DNA of 64,000 nucleotides from Myxosarcina sp. GI1 (GTDB taxonomy: Bacteria > Cyanobacteriota > Cyanobacteriia > Cyanobacteriales > Xenococcaceae), in NCBI RefSeq assembly GCF_000756305.1, contig NZ_JRFE01000057.1, positions 24,077 to 88,076 of the forward strand, written 5' to 3'. Under the pieces are notes generated by a model. It had not been told where the DNA came from, searched no databases, and saw only the letters and a program-made list of their open reading frames with translations. The position numbers were made by a program, and so were the translations under genes. The stretch's first letter is position 1. Each line of letters begins with the position of its first letter. Positions 1-8,443 of the stretch are shown here, in pieces.

Positions 1-270
1 AGCTTGACTTATGGCATCTAATCTTGCTTTTTGAATAGCATCGGGTTCATTCCAAAAGTCGGTAATTATGCCTTTAGTAATAAATGAATTGGTGATGCTA
101 GCTAGAGCAAAGGCATAGTGTGGTTCATCTGGTTTTGGTGCATTTTTTACTTGATAAACAATGCGATCGCGAAATGCTCCTCCAAGATAGAAACCAACAA
201 AGGCAATTAGCATTATTATCAGCAGCGCAATAGATAACCAGAATAAAGTTAATAGAATTACATTCCACAT
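1..270 (-). CDS. N-terminal part of a membrane-anchored protein, possibly phospholipase D-like (runs off the window)
   Basis: An open reading frame starts with ATG at 268-270 on the minus strand and is still open at base 1, so only about 90 residues are visible. It begins MWNVILLTLFWLS, with one strong N-terminal membrane segment at about residues 3-30. A soluble part follows, with the stretch FWNEPDAIQKARLDAI. That arrangement resembles the start of cyanobacterial membrane-anchored phospholipase D/cardiolipin synthase-like proteins. The catalytic HKD motifs would lie outside the window, so the family call is a weak inference from general resemblance. The reading frame itself is well supported. 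Confidence 0.5.
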   Translation of the reverse strand, partial: MWNVILLTLFWLSIALLIIMLIAFVGFYLGGAFRDRIVYQVKNAPKPDEPHYAFALASITNSFITKGIITDFWNEPDAIQKARLDAISQA

Positions 271-308
271 AAATATATCTAGCTGCCTTTTTTATTAAAA
301 ATCATGAT

Positions 309-491
309 TTATTTTGTAATAGCTCTATCGTTATGTTTCTGATATTTTGTACTTCGATTGTCGGCATTTTCTTTGAATGAAGGCATCCTTTGGCGACATT
401 TAGTACAAAACCAATAGAATTCATTACGGCTGATGTGTCTTAGCATTTTTTCATGGCAGCAAGGACAACGAGCCTCGTAATTAATAGTCAT
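309..491 (-). CDS. small zinc-ribbon-like protein
   Basis: A 60-residue protein with Cys at positions 9, 11, 12, 29 and 32. The CPCC and CTKC knuckles, separated by about 17 residues, look like a small zinc ribbon. The C-terminal half is basic and probably disordered. Such proteins may bind nucleic acid or protein partners, but nothing in the context shows a role. It is followed by the partial membrane protein at 1-270 on the same strand, 38 bp away, so the two may be co-transcribed. The zinc-knuckle spacing argues that the ORF is real. Confidence 0.55.
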   Translation of the reverse strand: MTINYEARCPCCHEKMLRHISRNEFYWFCTKCRQRMPSFKENADNRSTKYQKHNDRAITK

Positions 492-780
492 ATAGAAATT
501 GGCTGATAATTATAATTTCAACCACACATAAGTTACAAATTATGTCTTCAAAGTTTTCTAAAGTAATAAATATTAGCGTCGCTATTTATTATCATTTGCA
601 CATAAAAATGAAATAGCTATGAAATCGAGATAAGACTTTAGGTATAAGTTTATTCTGTCTCTAAAGTAAGATGCAATATTTATGATTTTTATTTAATTTG
701 ATTGATAGTTGAAAACAAAAGCATTTAGAGGAAAAATAAACATGAATGCCAAGCCAATAACCTACGGCATAATCGGCTTA

Positions 781-1690
781 GAGACTGTTTGTAAATAAAA
801 GATTAAGCAAATTTTCCATTCCGAGCTAGACGTTTGGACATCAAATGAACCATTGCAATATAAATTAGGGATTCGCTAGTTTCAGGGAGCTTTTCATAAT
901 CGACTATTAAACGGCGTTTCTGAATCAACCAAGCAAAAGTTCTTTCTACAACTCATCTTCGAGCTAATAGCTGAAATCCTTTTCCCTCTCTTTTCATTAC
1001 TTCTACATTAGCGGATGATAAACTGGTGACCGCTTTTCTAAATCTCTCTCCTTGATAGCCCTGGTCTACCCAAATCAGTTCTAGTCTGTCAAGATTTTCT
1101 TGTGACTCAAGCAATAATGCTAGTCCATTGATACGCTCTGAACCATTAGCTTCGGTCACAATCACTTCTAAGAGTAATCCTAATGTATCTACAAGAATAT
1201 GACGCTTTCTACCTTTTACTTTCTTGCCACCGTCAAAGCCGTATACCTCCCCCTTTTTTGTGTCGTTTTTACTGACTGACTATCTATTGCACCTGCGCTT
1301 GGCTGCTTTTCTCTTCCTTCTTGCTGTCTCAATTCTTCTCTGAGTAGTCGATTTATCTGATACCAGACTTTCTTTTTGTTCCATTTGTCAAAGTAAGTTC
1401 TTACCGTTGACCAATGAGGCAAATCATGGGGCAATGCTCGCCATTGACAACCTTCTTCGAGTAGATAGAAGATGGCATTGACAACTTCCCTGAGATCTGT
1501 GTTTCTCTTACGTCCACGTAATTTGCTTTCTGGCAATAATGGTTCAATGATTGTCCATTCGCGATCGCTTATGTCCGAAGGATAAGCTTTTCTCACCGTC
1601 TCTACTTGCTTACTTCAATTCATCTCTTTCCTTTTACAACTCAATCTTCCGCCAAATGCTTTTCTTTATTTTCTTTTTACAAACAGTCTC
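781..1690. mobile_element. IS5-family insertion sequence, 910 bp
   Basis: The left end reads GAGACTGTTTGTAAATAAAA. The right end, on the other strand, reads GAGACTGTTTGTAAAAAG. This gives terminal inverted repeats of at least 15 bp. The element carries one transposase gene in two frames, a 3-bp duplication outside, and nothing else. Length, ends and coding layout fit the IS427/IS1031-type groups of the IS5 family. It sits inside a small membrane protein gene. An in-frame stop in the transposase means it is probably no longer autonomous. Confidence 0.85.
803..1596 (-). pseudogene. IS5-family transposase, two frames, with a nonsense codon before the last catalytic motif
   Basis: The first frame (1216-1596) starts MRKAYPSDISDREW and carries the IS5-type N-terminal region and DSQSVK, with the first catalytic Asp. 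At the A6G5 run around 1249-1259 a -1 shift leads into GEVYGFDGGKKVKGRKRH, then ...LIWVDQGYQGERF with the second Asp. Frameshifting at such A-AAA-AAG runs is known for this group, so the shift may be programmed. The frame then meets TGA at 953-955 exactly where [11 protein letters not shown] would have Trp. [14 protein letters not shown] continues in frame to TAA at 803. The catalytic Glu thus lies after the stop, which suggests an inactive enzyme. Confidence 0.85.
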
Positions 1691-1890
1691 TTAGTATCGG
1701 GAATATTGCTTGCCTATCTTTTCGGTATGGGAGGCATGATGAATGGAGGATGGACTTTAATGAACGGCGAAATGCACGATAAAAGCGAAAATTACAATCG
1801 CCTTGAATATCCTGGAAATAATTAAGTTTCAAATTCATCCGCTTTAAAAGCAAAGTAGTTAATAAGGTAAATAATTCTCAAGCAATAATT

Positions 1891-2340
1891 ATGGAAAAGG
1901 TAAAAAAAATTAATCAAGACTTAGCCGTAGCTACGGAACAATTATCAGTAGACCAGTTACAACAAGCAAGCAGAGAAGGATATAAATCGGTATTGAATTT
2001 GCGATCGCCCGAAGAAGAAGGATTTTTAGATGACGAAGGAGAACGAGCAAAGGCAGCAGGACTAGATTACGTTAATATCCCCGTCAAACCAGACAACATA
2101 AACGAAGACTTGGCAGATCGAGTACTTCAGCAAATAGATAGTTTGCCCAAACCTTTGTTAACACACTGTAAAGCTGGATTACGTTCGGGAGCATTTTCTC
2201 TGATGTACCTTGCCACCAAAGAGGGGATGTCAGCAGACGAGGCAATGGAAAAAGGGAAAGCGATGGGTTTCGACTGCGATAAATCTCCCCAAATGAAGGA
2301 ATTTTTTAAACAATATATCTCCCAACATCAGCCTAATTAA
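1891..2340 (+). CDS. Blh-type (DUF442) phosphatase-like protein
   Basis: A 149-residue protein of the beta-lactamase hydrolase-like/DUF442 family, which has a dual-specificity phosphatase-like fold. The active-site-like loop THCKAGLRSG places Cys93 and Arg98 in the CX4R arrangement typical of this family. LNLRSPEEEGF near residues 36-45 matches the usual N-terminal strand. Members commonly neighbour or fuse to persulfide dioxygenase-type MBL proteins, as here: the next gene starts 23 bp downstream. A role in sulfide or persulfide handling is inferred from that linkage. The ATG at 1891 is the natural start, and no stop-free upstream extension is needed. Confidence 0.8.
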   Translation: MEKVKKINQDLAVATEQLSVDQLQQASREGYKSVLNLRSPEEEGFLDDEGERAKAAGLDYVNIPVKPDNINEDLADRVLQQIDSLPKPLLTHCKAGLRSGAFSLMYLATKEGMSADEAMEKGKAMGFDCDKSPQMKEFFKQYISQHQPN

Positions 2341-2362
2341 GAAGTCTTAGGAATAAAGCATT

Positions 2363-3757
2363 ATGGTATTAGTTTTACAACAAATAAAAGTCGAAGGTAT
2401 TGCTCAACTATCTTATCTAGTTGGAGATGACAAGGCAGGTGTAGCAGCCGTAATCGATCCACGTCGCGATGTAGATGTGTATCTGCAAATGGCGCGATCG
2501 CTCGGTGTAAGAATTACCCATATCATTGAAAGTCATATCCACGCGGATTTTGTTTCGGGTTCGCACGAACTACAAGCCCGCATTGGCGCACCAATTTACG
2601 TTGGGAAAAGCAATGACTATCAGTTTGACTGTCGGCAGCTAAACGAGGGAGACGAATTACATCTGGGTAAGGTTACTCTGCGCGTTCTGCATACCCCAGG
2701 GCATACCCCCGAACATATTTCTCTACTGGTGTTTGATTCTCAACAGGGAGAAGAACCCTTTGGTATTTTTACTGGAGACACTGTATTTAATAAAGATGTT
2801 GGCAGACCAGATCTACTCGGCAGGGGAACGGAACGGAATTTAGCTGCCAAACTGTATCATTCTCTGTTCGATAAAATTTTATCATTGGGCGATCGCCTGG
2901 AATTGTATCCCTGTCATGGCGCGGGTTCATCCTGCGGTAAATCGATTGGCGATCGCGATCGCAGCACTATCGGTAACGAGCGAGTCTTTAGCGATGCTTT
3001 CAAACAACGTAGTGAAGCAGAATTTATCGAATGGATTTTAAGCGATTTACCCGAACCACCCACCCATTACCCGCGTCTGAAAAAAGTTAATGCTAAAGGT
3101 GCAAAGGTGATGGGCTGCATCCCTACTCTACAGCCATTATCGGTAGACCAGTTTCGAGAAAAAATGGCTAGAGAAGATGTCGTAGTTATCGACACGCGAT
3201 CGATTCTCGCTTTTGGTGGCGGACATATCCCTGGCGCAATTAATATCGCCCTGCGTCCTGCATTCCCTACCTGGGTGGGCTGGACAATCGAGCCAGAAAG
3301 AGAAATTTTGTTGGTAATCGAAAGTAAGCGAGATTTGAATCTCATTACCGAACAACTATTTCGCCTCGGTTACGATAACCTAGCGGGCTATTTACACAAT
3401 GGAATGCTCGATTGGTACAACGCAGGATTACCACTACAGCGCGTTGGTGAGATGACGGTACAAGAGTTAGATCGGCACAAAGATGATGCGGATTTAACCA
3501 TACTAGACGTGCGTAGCGACGGTGAATATGAAAATGGGGCAATTTCTAGAGCAAAACATATCTACGTACCTCATTTAGCAGAACATCTAGATGAATTAGA
3601 TAAAGAGCGAGCGATCGCCGTTTACTGCGGTACGGGCTATCGCGCCTCCTTAGCTGCCAGCATTTTACAAAAACATGGGTTCGAGAGAGTAAACAATGTT
3701 CCTGGCTCTTGGAAAGCCTGGAAGAGTGCCGAACTTCCCGTCGAACAGACAGCTTAA
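2363..3757 (+). CDS. MBL-fold persulfide dioxygenase-like protein with two rhodanese domains
   Basis: 464 residues. The metallo-beta-lactamase domain spans about residues 1-245, with SHIHADFVSG (His58, His60, Asp62), TPGHTPEH (His114), FTGDTVF (Asp139) and YPCHGAG (His185). The usual HxHxDH second-site His is Phe63 here, as in many mono-iron persulfide dioxygenase relatives. Two rhodanese domains follow, at about 260-355 and 365-460. Only the second has the catalytic loop VYCGTGYRAS (Cys422). The first lacks a Cys at the equivalent place. Likely role: oxidation and sulfur transfer of glutathione or protein persulfides in the cytosol, in operon with the Blh-like gene. Confidence 0.85.
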   Translation: MVLVLQQIKVEGIAQLSYLVGDDKAGVAAVIDPRRDVDVYLQMARSLGVRITHIIESHIHADFVSGSHELQARIGAPIYVGKSNDYQFDCRQLNEGDELHLGKVTLRVLHTPGHTPEHISLLVFDSQQGEEPFGIFTGDTVFNKDVGRPDLLGRGTERNLAAKLYHSLFDKILSLGDRLELYPCHGAGSSCGKSIGDRDRSTIGNERVFSDAFKQRSEAEFIEWILSDLPEPPTHYPRLKKVNAKGAKVMGCIPTLQPLSVDQFREKMAREDVVVIDTRSILAFGGGHIPGAINIALRPAFPTWVGWTIEPEREILLVIESKRDLNLITEQLFRLGYDNLAGYLHNGMLDWYNAGLPLQRVGEMTVQELDRHKDDADLTILDVRSDGEYENGAISRAKHIYVPHLAEHLDELDKERAIAVYCGTGYRASLAASILQKHGFERVNNVPGSWKAWKSAELPVEQTA

Positions 3758-3776
3758 ACACACAGAACAACAAAAT

Positions 3777-4184
3777 ATGAAAATCAGCATGATTTCAATC
3801 AGAAAAATGAATTCAAATAGTAAAGCCTTACGAGCTTTCGCTTTAGCGGGACTCATCGCGATTGGGTTGAGCGCGACTTCCTCTGTGGCACAGACCACTA
3901 CCGATATGCCTGAGATGCCCAATGGCACTATGACAGACTCAATGACTCCAGAGCAAATACGGCAACAGCATCAGCAGATGCTAGGGCAGATGCAGCAGAG
4001 AATGGGTCAAATGCAGCAGCAGCTAGCTCAGATGTCTCCAGAGGAATTACAACAACACGATCGACAAATGAAGGAACACATGAAGCAAATGATGGGACAG
4101 ATGGAAGAAATGATGGGTGAGAACTCGATGAATGGCAATAATTCTCAGATGTCGGGAAATTCCGAACACCATCCTCAACAGTAG
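3777..4184 (+). CDS. Met/Gln-rich secreted protein, possible periplasmic copper binder
   Basis: Start chosen at ATG 3777. An upstream in-frame ATG at 3696 would overlap the persulfide gene and hide the signal peptide. The 135-residue product has a basic N-terminus, a hydrophobic core (AFALAGLIAIGLSATSSV) and a likely AQT cleavage region. The rest of the protein is dominated by Met and Gln in repeated MGQMQQ/MKQMMGQ units plus His. Met/His-rich secreted proteins often bind Cu(I), and the next operon is for copper, so that role is a reasonable inference. A simple coiled coil is the other reading. Confidence 0.65.
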   Translation: MKISMISIRKMNSNSKALRAFALAGLIAIGLSATSSVAQTTTDMPEMPNGTMTDSMTPEQIRQQHQQMLGQMQQRMGQMQQQLAQMSPEELQQHDRQMKEHMKQMMGQMEEMMGENSMNGNNSQMSGNSEHHPQQ

Positions 4185-4206
4185 ATAAAAAATTTCTCTT
4201 ATCCCC

Positions 4207-4238
4207 TTGACTCTCTAGCTAACTTGAGAGTTTAAGCT
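4207..4238 (+). promoter_or_regulatory. MerR-type promoter of the copper chaperone/ATPase run
   Basis: TTGACT (4207-4212) and TAAGCT (4233-4238) are separated by 20 bp. Inside lies an inverted repeat, ACTCTCTAG...CTTGAGAGT, with one mismatch in the arms. The over-long spacer with a central dyad is the hallmark of promoters untwisted by MerR-family activators such as CueR. The chaperone starts at 4272. The same layout occurs at 15331, 16281, 49316 and, on the minus strand, 11898-11929. Confidence 0.75.
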
Positions 4239-4271
4239 AATTTTAGAACTAAACAAACGAGGTAAATAACA

Positions 4272-4466
4272 ATGACTATAGAACTAAAAGTACCAGGCAT
4301 GGCTTGTGGTGGTTGCGGTAAGACCATTACCAAAGCGATTCAATCAGTCGATCCTGGTGCAGACGTACAAACAGATCCTAAAAGCAAGCAAGTCAAAGTA
4401 GACACCCAAGCTAAAGAATCATCCATCCGAGAAGCGATCGCTGCTGCTGGTTATCCCGCTGCTTAA
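4272..4466 (+). CDS. HMA-domain copper chaperone (CopZ/Atx1-like)
   Basis: A 64-residue heavy-metal-associated domain with the metal site GMACGGCGK (Met-x-Cys-x-x-Cys, Cys12 and Cys15) and the usual beta-alpha-beta-beta-alpha-beta length. It would deliver Cu(I) in the cytosol to the P-type ATPase encoded two genes downstream. It is the first gene after the MerR-type promoter at 4207 and has an AGGTAA stretch about 10 bp before the ATG. The following small ORF is a diverged duplicate of it. Confidence 0.85.
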   Translation: MTIELKVPGMACGGCGKTITKAIQSVDPGADVQTDPKSKQVKVDTQAKESSIREAIAAAGYPAA

Positions 4467-4502
4467 ATTGAAAACTTAATGCTAGTAAAGCGACTAAACG
4501 CC

Positions 4503-4724
4503 ATGCTTATACAGTTGGAAATTCAAAATATATCTCGCAATGCTAGTAGCAAAACCATTACCGAAGCGATTCACTCTCTCGATCCCGAAGCAGAAGTAGA
4601 AACCCACCTTCAAAGTAAACAAGTGACGGTAAAAACCGAGGCTTCTGAATCGGCTGTTATCGAAGTGCTTGATGATGCGGGCTATTGTGCAAGTCTTGCC
4701 AAACCTTTCTTCTACGATTTATGA
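4503..4724 (+). CDS. degenerate HMA-domain paralogue without the CxxC metal site
   Basis: From ATG 4503 this 73-residue product aligns along its length with the chaperone just upstream: [19 protein letters not shown] matches GKTITKAIQSVDPGADVQT. The metal loop MACGGCG is replaced by ISRNASS, so both ligand Cys are gone. The C-terminus is extended by a short tail, and its TGA overlaps the ATG of the Cu-ATPase gene (ATGA at 4721-4724). It may be a decaying copy kept for translational coupling, or a non-metallated partner of the ATPase. An in-frame ATG at 4479 is a possible earlier start. Confidence 0.6.
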   Translation: MLIQLEIQNISRNASSKTITEAIHSLDPEAEVETHLQSKQVTVKTEASESAVIEVLDDAGYCASLAKPFFYDL

Positions 4725-7003
4725 ACACCGCCACCAATATAGAAAACATCAATCTTAAACTCAGAGGAATGAGCTGTGCTTCCTGCGCCAGCAGTATTGA
4801 GGAGGCAATTAGTAATGTTCCTGGAGTAGAGTCCTGTAACGTTAACTTCGGTGCAGAACAGGCTGCGATTAAATACAATCCCCGTCGCACTGGTATTGAG
4901 GAAATTCAATACGCGGTAGAAGAAGCTGGCTATTCATCTTATTCTCTCCAGGAACAGGAGATGATTACGGGAGAGGATGATGCCGAACAAGCAGCCCGCA
5001 AAGCCGAATCTCGCGATTTATTCCGTAAAATAATTGTGGGTGGGATAATAAGTATTATCTTAGTTATCGGTTCGCTGCCGATGATGACAGGGTTAGAATT
5101 ACCTTTTATTCCTGCATGGTTGCACAACCCCTGGCTACAGTTAATTTTGACCGTTCCCGTGCAGTTTTGGTGTGGTTATGGTTTTTATATCCATGCTTGG
5201 AAAGCTTTTAAGCGTCATGCTGCCACCATGGATACTTTAATCGCTTTGGGTACTAGCGCAGCCTTCTTTTACTCTGTATTTGCTACTGTCTTTCCTAATT
5301 TCTTTTTAACCCAGGGCTTAATGCCAGAAGTGTACTACGAAATTGCTGCTGTAGTCATTACGATGATTCTACTAGGAGAGTGGTTTGAAAATCGTGCCAA
5401 AGGACAAACCTCCGAGGCAATTCGTAAACTGATGGGTTTGCAAGCTAAAGATGCGAGGGTTATACGCAATGGACGAGAAATAGATGTTCCGATCGGTGAA
5501 GTACAGATTGACGACATTATTTTGGTACGTCCTGGGGAAAAGATACCTGTCGATGGCGAGATCGTGAGCGGTAATTCGACGATCGATGAAGCGATGGTAA
5601 CAGGAGAAAGTATTCCCGTTCAAAAACAGCCAGGGGATGAAGTAATTGGTGCGACTATTAACAAAACAGGCAGTTTTAAATTTAAAGCCACTAGAGTCGG
5701 TAGAGATACGGTATTAGCCCAGATCGTGCAATTGGTACAAGATGCCCAGGGTTCTAAAGCACCAATTCAAAGATTAGCCGACCAAGTAACGGGTTGGTTT
5801 GTTCCCGCCGTAATTGCGATCGCCATAACTACTTTTGTGCTGTGGTTTATTGTCATGGGTAATATTTCCCTAGCAATGATTACTACCGTCGGAGTGCTAA
5901 TTATTGCCTGTCCCTGTGCTTTGGGTTTGGCTACTCCTACTTCTGTGATGGTCGGTACTGGTCAAGGTGCAGAAAACGGGATTCTAATTAAGGGGGCAGA
6001 GAGTTTAGAATTAGCCCATAAAATACAAACTATTGTTCTCGATAAAACAGGGACGATTACTCAAGGAAAACCGACTGTAACTAACTATCAAGCTGTTCGG
6101 GGTATTAGCGATGGTGCAGAATTAAAACTACTCCGTTTAGTTGCAGCAGTCGAACGCAACTCCGAACATCCTTTAGCCGAAGCTGTGGTTAGATACGCCG
6201 AATCGCAGAATATCGAACCAACAGAAGCTAGAGATTTTGAAGCAGTGGCAGGTAGTGGCGTACAGGGTATAGTATCGGGTCGTCTGATTCAAATCGGTAC
6301 TCAACGCTGGATGGGTGAGTTGGGTATTCATGCCGACGAGTTACAAAAACAAAAGGATATTTGGGAAGCCGAAGCAAAAACCGTGGTGCTAATTGCCGTA
6401 GACAAACAACTAGAAGGCATTATGGGCATTGCCGATGCGGTCAAGCCTTCTTCCAATGCAGCAGTTAGAGCTTTACGCAACCTAGATTTGGAAGTAGTAA
6501 TGCTGACGGGAGACAATCAGAAAACCGCCGAAGCGATCGCCCGTCAGGTGGGTATTGTCAGAGTCGAAGCCGAAGTACGCCCCGACCAAAAGGCAGTAAA
6601 GGTTAAGGAACTACAGCAGGAAGGCAAGATTGTGGCGATGGTAGGAGACGGTATCAATGATGCTCCCGCACTAGCACAGGCAGATGTGGGTATTGCCATC
6701 GGTACGGGAACGGATGTGGCGATCGCAGCTAGCGATATTACTCTAATTTCTGGTGAGTTACAGGGTATTGTGACCGCGATCGAGTTAAGCAAAGCAACGA
6801 TTAGCAATATTCGTCAGAATCTTTTCTTTGCCTTTATCTATAACGTCCTGGGTATTCCTATTGCAGCAGGTATTTTGTTTCCTTTTTCTGGCTGGTTGCT
6901 CAATCCGATTGTTGCTGGAGTTGCAATGGCGTTTAGTTCGGTTTCAGTGATAACTAATGCCTTGAGATTACGTAACTTTAGTCCGTCGAAAGTGCGAGTC
7001 TAA
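4721..7003 (+). CDS. copA: Cu(I)-translocating P1B-type ATPase
   Basis: 760 residues from ATG 4721, which overlaps the preceding stop. An earlier in-frame ATG at 4685 would overlap the gene before. Order: N-terminal HMA domain with GMSCASC (Cys19, Cys22), eight expected membrane segments, TGES actuator loop, the ion-path motif [13 protein letters not shown] (Cys397-Pro-Cys399), DKTGT (Asp441), the HP motif in NSEHPLAEA, and GDGINDAP (from Gly642). The CPC type together with the N-terminal CxxC and [15 protein letters not shown] near the end fit Cu(I) pumps such as CopA/PacS/CtaA. It exports cytosolic copper and is co-transcribed with its chaperone. Confidence 0.9.
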   Translation: MNTATNIENINLKLRGMSCASCASSIEEAISNVPGVESCNVNFGAEQAAIKYNPRRTGIEEIQYAVEEAGYSSYSLQEQEMITGEDDAEQAARKAESRDLFRKIIVGGIISIILVIGSLPMMTGLELPFIPAWLHNPWLQLILTVPVQFWCGYGFYIHAWKAFKRHAATMDTLIALGTSAAFFYSVFATVFPNFFLTQGLMPEVYYEIAAVVITMILLGEWFENRAKGQTSEAIRKLMGLQAKDARVIRNGREIDVPIGEVQIDDIILVRPGEKIPVDGEIVSGNSTIDEAMVTGESIPVQKQPGDEVIGATINKTGSFKFKATRVGRDTVLAQIVQLVQDAQGSKAPIQRLADQVTGWFVPAVIAIAITTFVLWFIVMGNISLAMITTVGVLIIACPCALGLATPTSVMVGTGQGAENGILIKGAESLELAHKIQTIVLDKTGTITQGKPTVTNYQAVRGISDGAELKLLRLVAAVERNSEHPLAEAVVRYAESQNIEPTEARDFEAVAGSGVQGIVSGRLIQIGTQRWMGELGIHADELQKQKDIWEAEAKTVVLIAVDKQLEGIMGIADAVKPSSNAAVRALRNLDLEVVMLTGDNQKTAEAIARQVGIVRVEAEVRPDQKAVKVKELQQEGKIVAMVGDGINDAPALAQADVGIAIGTGTDVAIAASDITLISGELQGIVTAIELSKATISNIRQNLFFAFIYNVLGIPIAAGILFPFSGWLLNPIVAGVAMAFSSVSVITNALRLRNFSPSKVRV

Positions 7004-7005
7004 AC

Positions 7006-7830
7006 ATGAGCGACATCCAAACAATAATTAATTTCAAACAGTCAATGACTTTGATGAACGTTTATACCGCCATAGCTACCGCGACTTTAACCTTTGAAGT
7101 GGCATTTATTTCTTGTTTGATAGCACTACCTAGTACGGGAAAGTTAGGCAAAACAATCTCTGAAGCTTGTACCCGCGCCCCTGGACTGGATTTTGTTGTA
7201 TTAATGCTCGTACCAATTCCCTGGTTAATAGGAAGTTGGATAGCAGGTTGGTTGGGTTTGGTAGCTACCTTAGTCGGACAGATTACGGCAATGCAGCTTT
7301 GGATTTTTTGGCACCAAAGAACTCATCCTGAAGCTACGAGCGGTTCGCGGATCGTTCATTTTTTAAATCAAGAAATTGGCTGGTGGCGCAATCATTTGGG
7401 ATTATGGGTTTCTACCTTGGCTTTACCCATGTTTCTTTTAATTCGCCTGTCAGAAATTACTATCTATCCCCTGCTAGTCTGGATATTAGGCTTTCCTCAT
7501 TACAATATTGGTGAGTGGGTCAACGTCAGTCGGCACAAGTTTGAAGGTTTGGTAGGACACGACTTAATTTGGTGTTGGTATTGCGACTGGATGACGGGCG
7601 TATATTCTCTCGGTGCCGAAATGCTGCGTAATGTCGAGTCTTTTTGGTGTCCGATCCGTTTTTATGACGGGAAAAAGTGTGAGAACTGCAAATTAGACTT
7701 TCCCGATCTAGAAAATGGTTGGGTAGCAGCCGATAAACAGATGGATGATGTGGTGGAGTTGATGGCAGAGAAATACAGCGATTCTCCTCACTCTTGGTTC
7801 GGTCATCCAGAACGTCAGGGCGATCGCTAA
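7006..7830 (+). CDS. unknown membrane protein in the copper operon
   Basis: 274 residues, starting 3 bp after the ATPase stop, so surely co-transcribed. Hydrophobic segments are visible near residues 15-42, 62-100 and 125-160. The C-terminal third is soluble and unusual, with WCWYCDW, WCPIRFYDG and KKCENCKLDF, a CxxC pair that could bind metal. I do not recognise the family. Position between a Cu(I) ATPase and a cupredoxin suggests a role in copper export or in maturing a copper site at the membrane. That is inference from context only. Confidence 0.7.
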   Translation: MSDIQTIINFKQSMTLMNVYTAIATATLTFEVAFISCLIALPSTGKLGKTISEACTRAPGLDFVVLMLVPIPWLIGSWIAGWLGLVATLVGQITAMQLWIFWHQRTHPEATSGSRIVHFLNQEIGWWRNHLGLWVSTLALPMFLLIRLSEITIYPLLVWILGFPHYNIGEWVNVSRHKFEGLVGHDLIWCWYCDWMTGVYSLGAEMLRNVESFWCPIRFYDGKKCENCKLDFPDLENGWVAADKQMDDVVELMAEKYSDSPHSWFGHPERQGDR

Positions 7831-7861
7831 ACAAGACAAATACGTATAAATATAAATAAAG

Positions 7862-8404
7862 ATGTTAACTAAAACTAAACTATATGGCACTCTAGCGGGG
7901 TTGGGATTTTTCCTTGCTTTAATACCTAACGTCGCATTAGCACAGAGAGATATGGAAGTGGAAATGCCCATTTCCGAAGGCGAACAAACTGCTCAATTCC
8001 AAAAGCTCGAACAGCCTTTAAGTTTAAAAATTGCCGTTGCCGTAGGTGGTTTGGGCTTAATTGGGGCGGAACTTTGGTGGTTTATGTTTAGCAAAACCAA
8101 ATCTCAAAAAGCACGGGTAGATCGAGGCATTCAAGAGATAGATATTACAGTAGATGGAGGTTACACTCCCGATAGAATTGAAGTAGCTGCTGGCGAACCC
8201 GTCAGGCTCAATTTTTATCGTCAAGATCCTAGTGGCTGTTTGGAACAGGTGCTACTACCAGACTTCAATAAAGCCTTAGATTTAACTTTAAACCAAACTA
8301 CTTCTGTAGAAGTCACTCCCAAACAACCAGGAGAATATACTTTTACCTGCGGCATGAATATGTATCGTGGAGTAATTAAAGCAGAAGCAAATGACGCATC
8401 ATAG
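7862..8404 (+). CDS. membrane-anchored cupredoxin-domain protein
   Basis: 180 residues: a signal-like first hydrophobic segment (about 8-27, ending VALAQ), a second membrane segment (about 58-80), then a cupredoxin-like beta domain (about 95-178). The copper-site region reads YTFTCGMNMYRGVI, with Cys, Met and Met. An upstream PSGCLEQV segment stands where cupredoxins of this small family carry another ligand. Probably a periplasmic copper acceptor or carrier next to the Cu-ATPase. It begins 32 bp after the preceding gene and belongs to the same run. Confidence 0.8.
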   Translation: MLTKTKLYGTLAGLGFFLALIPNVALAQRDMEVEMPISEGEQTAQFQKLEQPLSLKIAVAVGGLGLIGAELWWFMFSKTKSQKARVDRGIQEIDITVDGGYTPDRIEVAAGEPVRLNFYRQDPSGCLEQVLLPDFNKALDLTLNQTTSVEVTPKQPGEYTFTCGMNMYRGVIKAEANDAS

Positions 8405-8443
8405 CTCCTATCTACTAGATTAAACAATTTAAGGAGTAGTTCA

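Larger units (their letters stand above)
778..1693. repeat. 3-bp target-site duplication (TTA) flanking the IS
   Basis: TTA at 778-780 is repeated as TTA at 1691-1693, immediately outside the two IS ends. A 3-bp TNA-type duplication fits the IS5 family. It marks a simple transpositional insertion and allows the interrupted gene to be rebuilt exactly. Confidence 0.8.
742..1825 (+). pseudogene. 56-codon membrane protein gene split by an IS5-family insertion
   Basis: ATG at 742 opens a frame of 13 codons (MNAKPITYGIIGL) that stops at the IS at 781. After removing 781-1690 and one copy of the TTA target duplication, the frame resumes at 1694 with VSGILLAYLFGMGG and ends at TAA 1823-1825. The rebuilt protein has 56 residues. 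One hydrophobic segment spans the insertion point, a Gly/Met-rich turn (GMGGMMNGG) follows, and the tail is polar. The Met-rich short membrane protein fits the copper context, but the function is unknown. A purine-rich stretch (GAGGAAAAA) sits just before the ATG. Confidence 0.7.

Noticed and set aside
3067-3928. Several minus-strand ORFs opposite the persulfide and Met-rich genes
   Set aside because: They are antisense shadows of strongly supported plus-strand genes.
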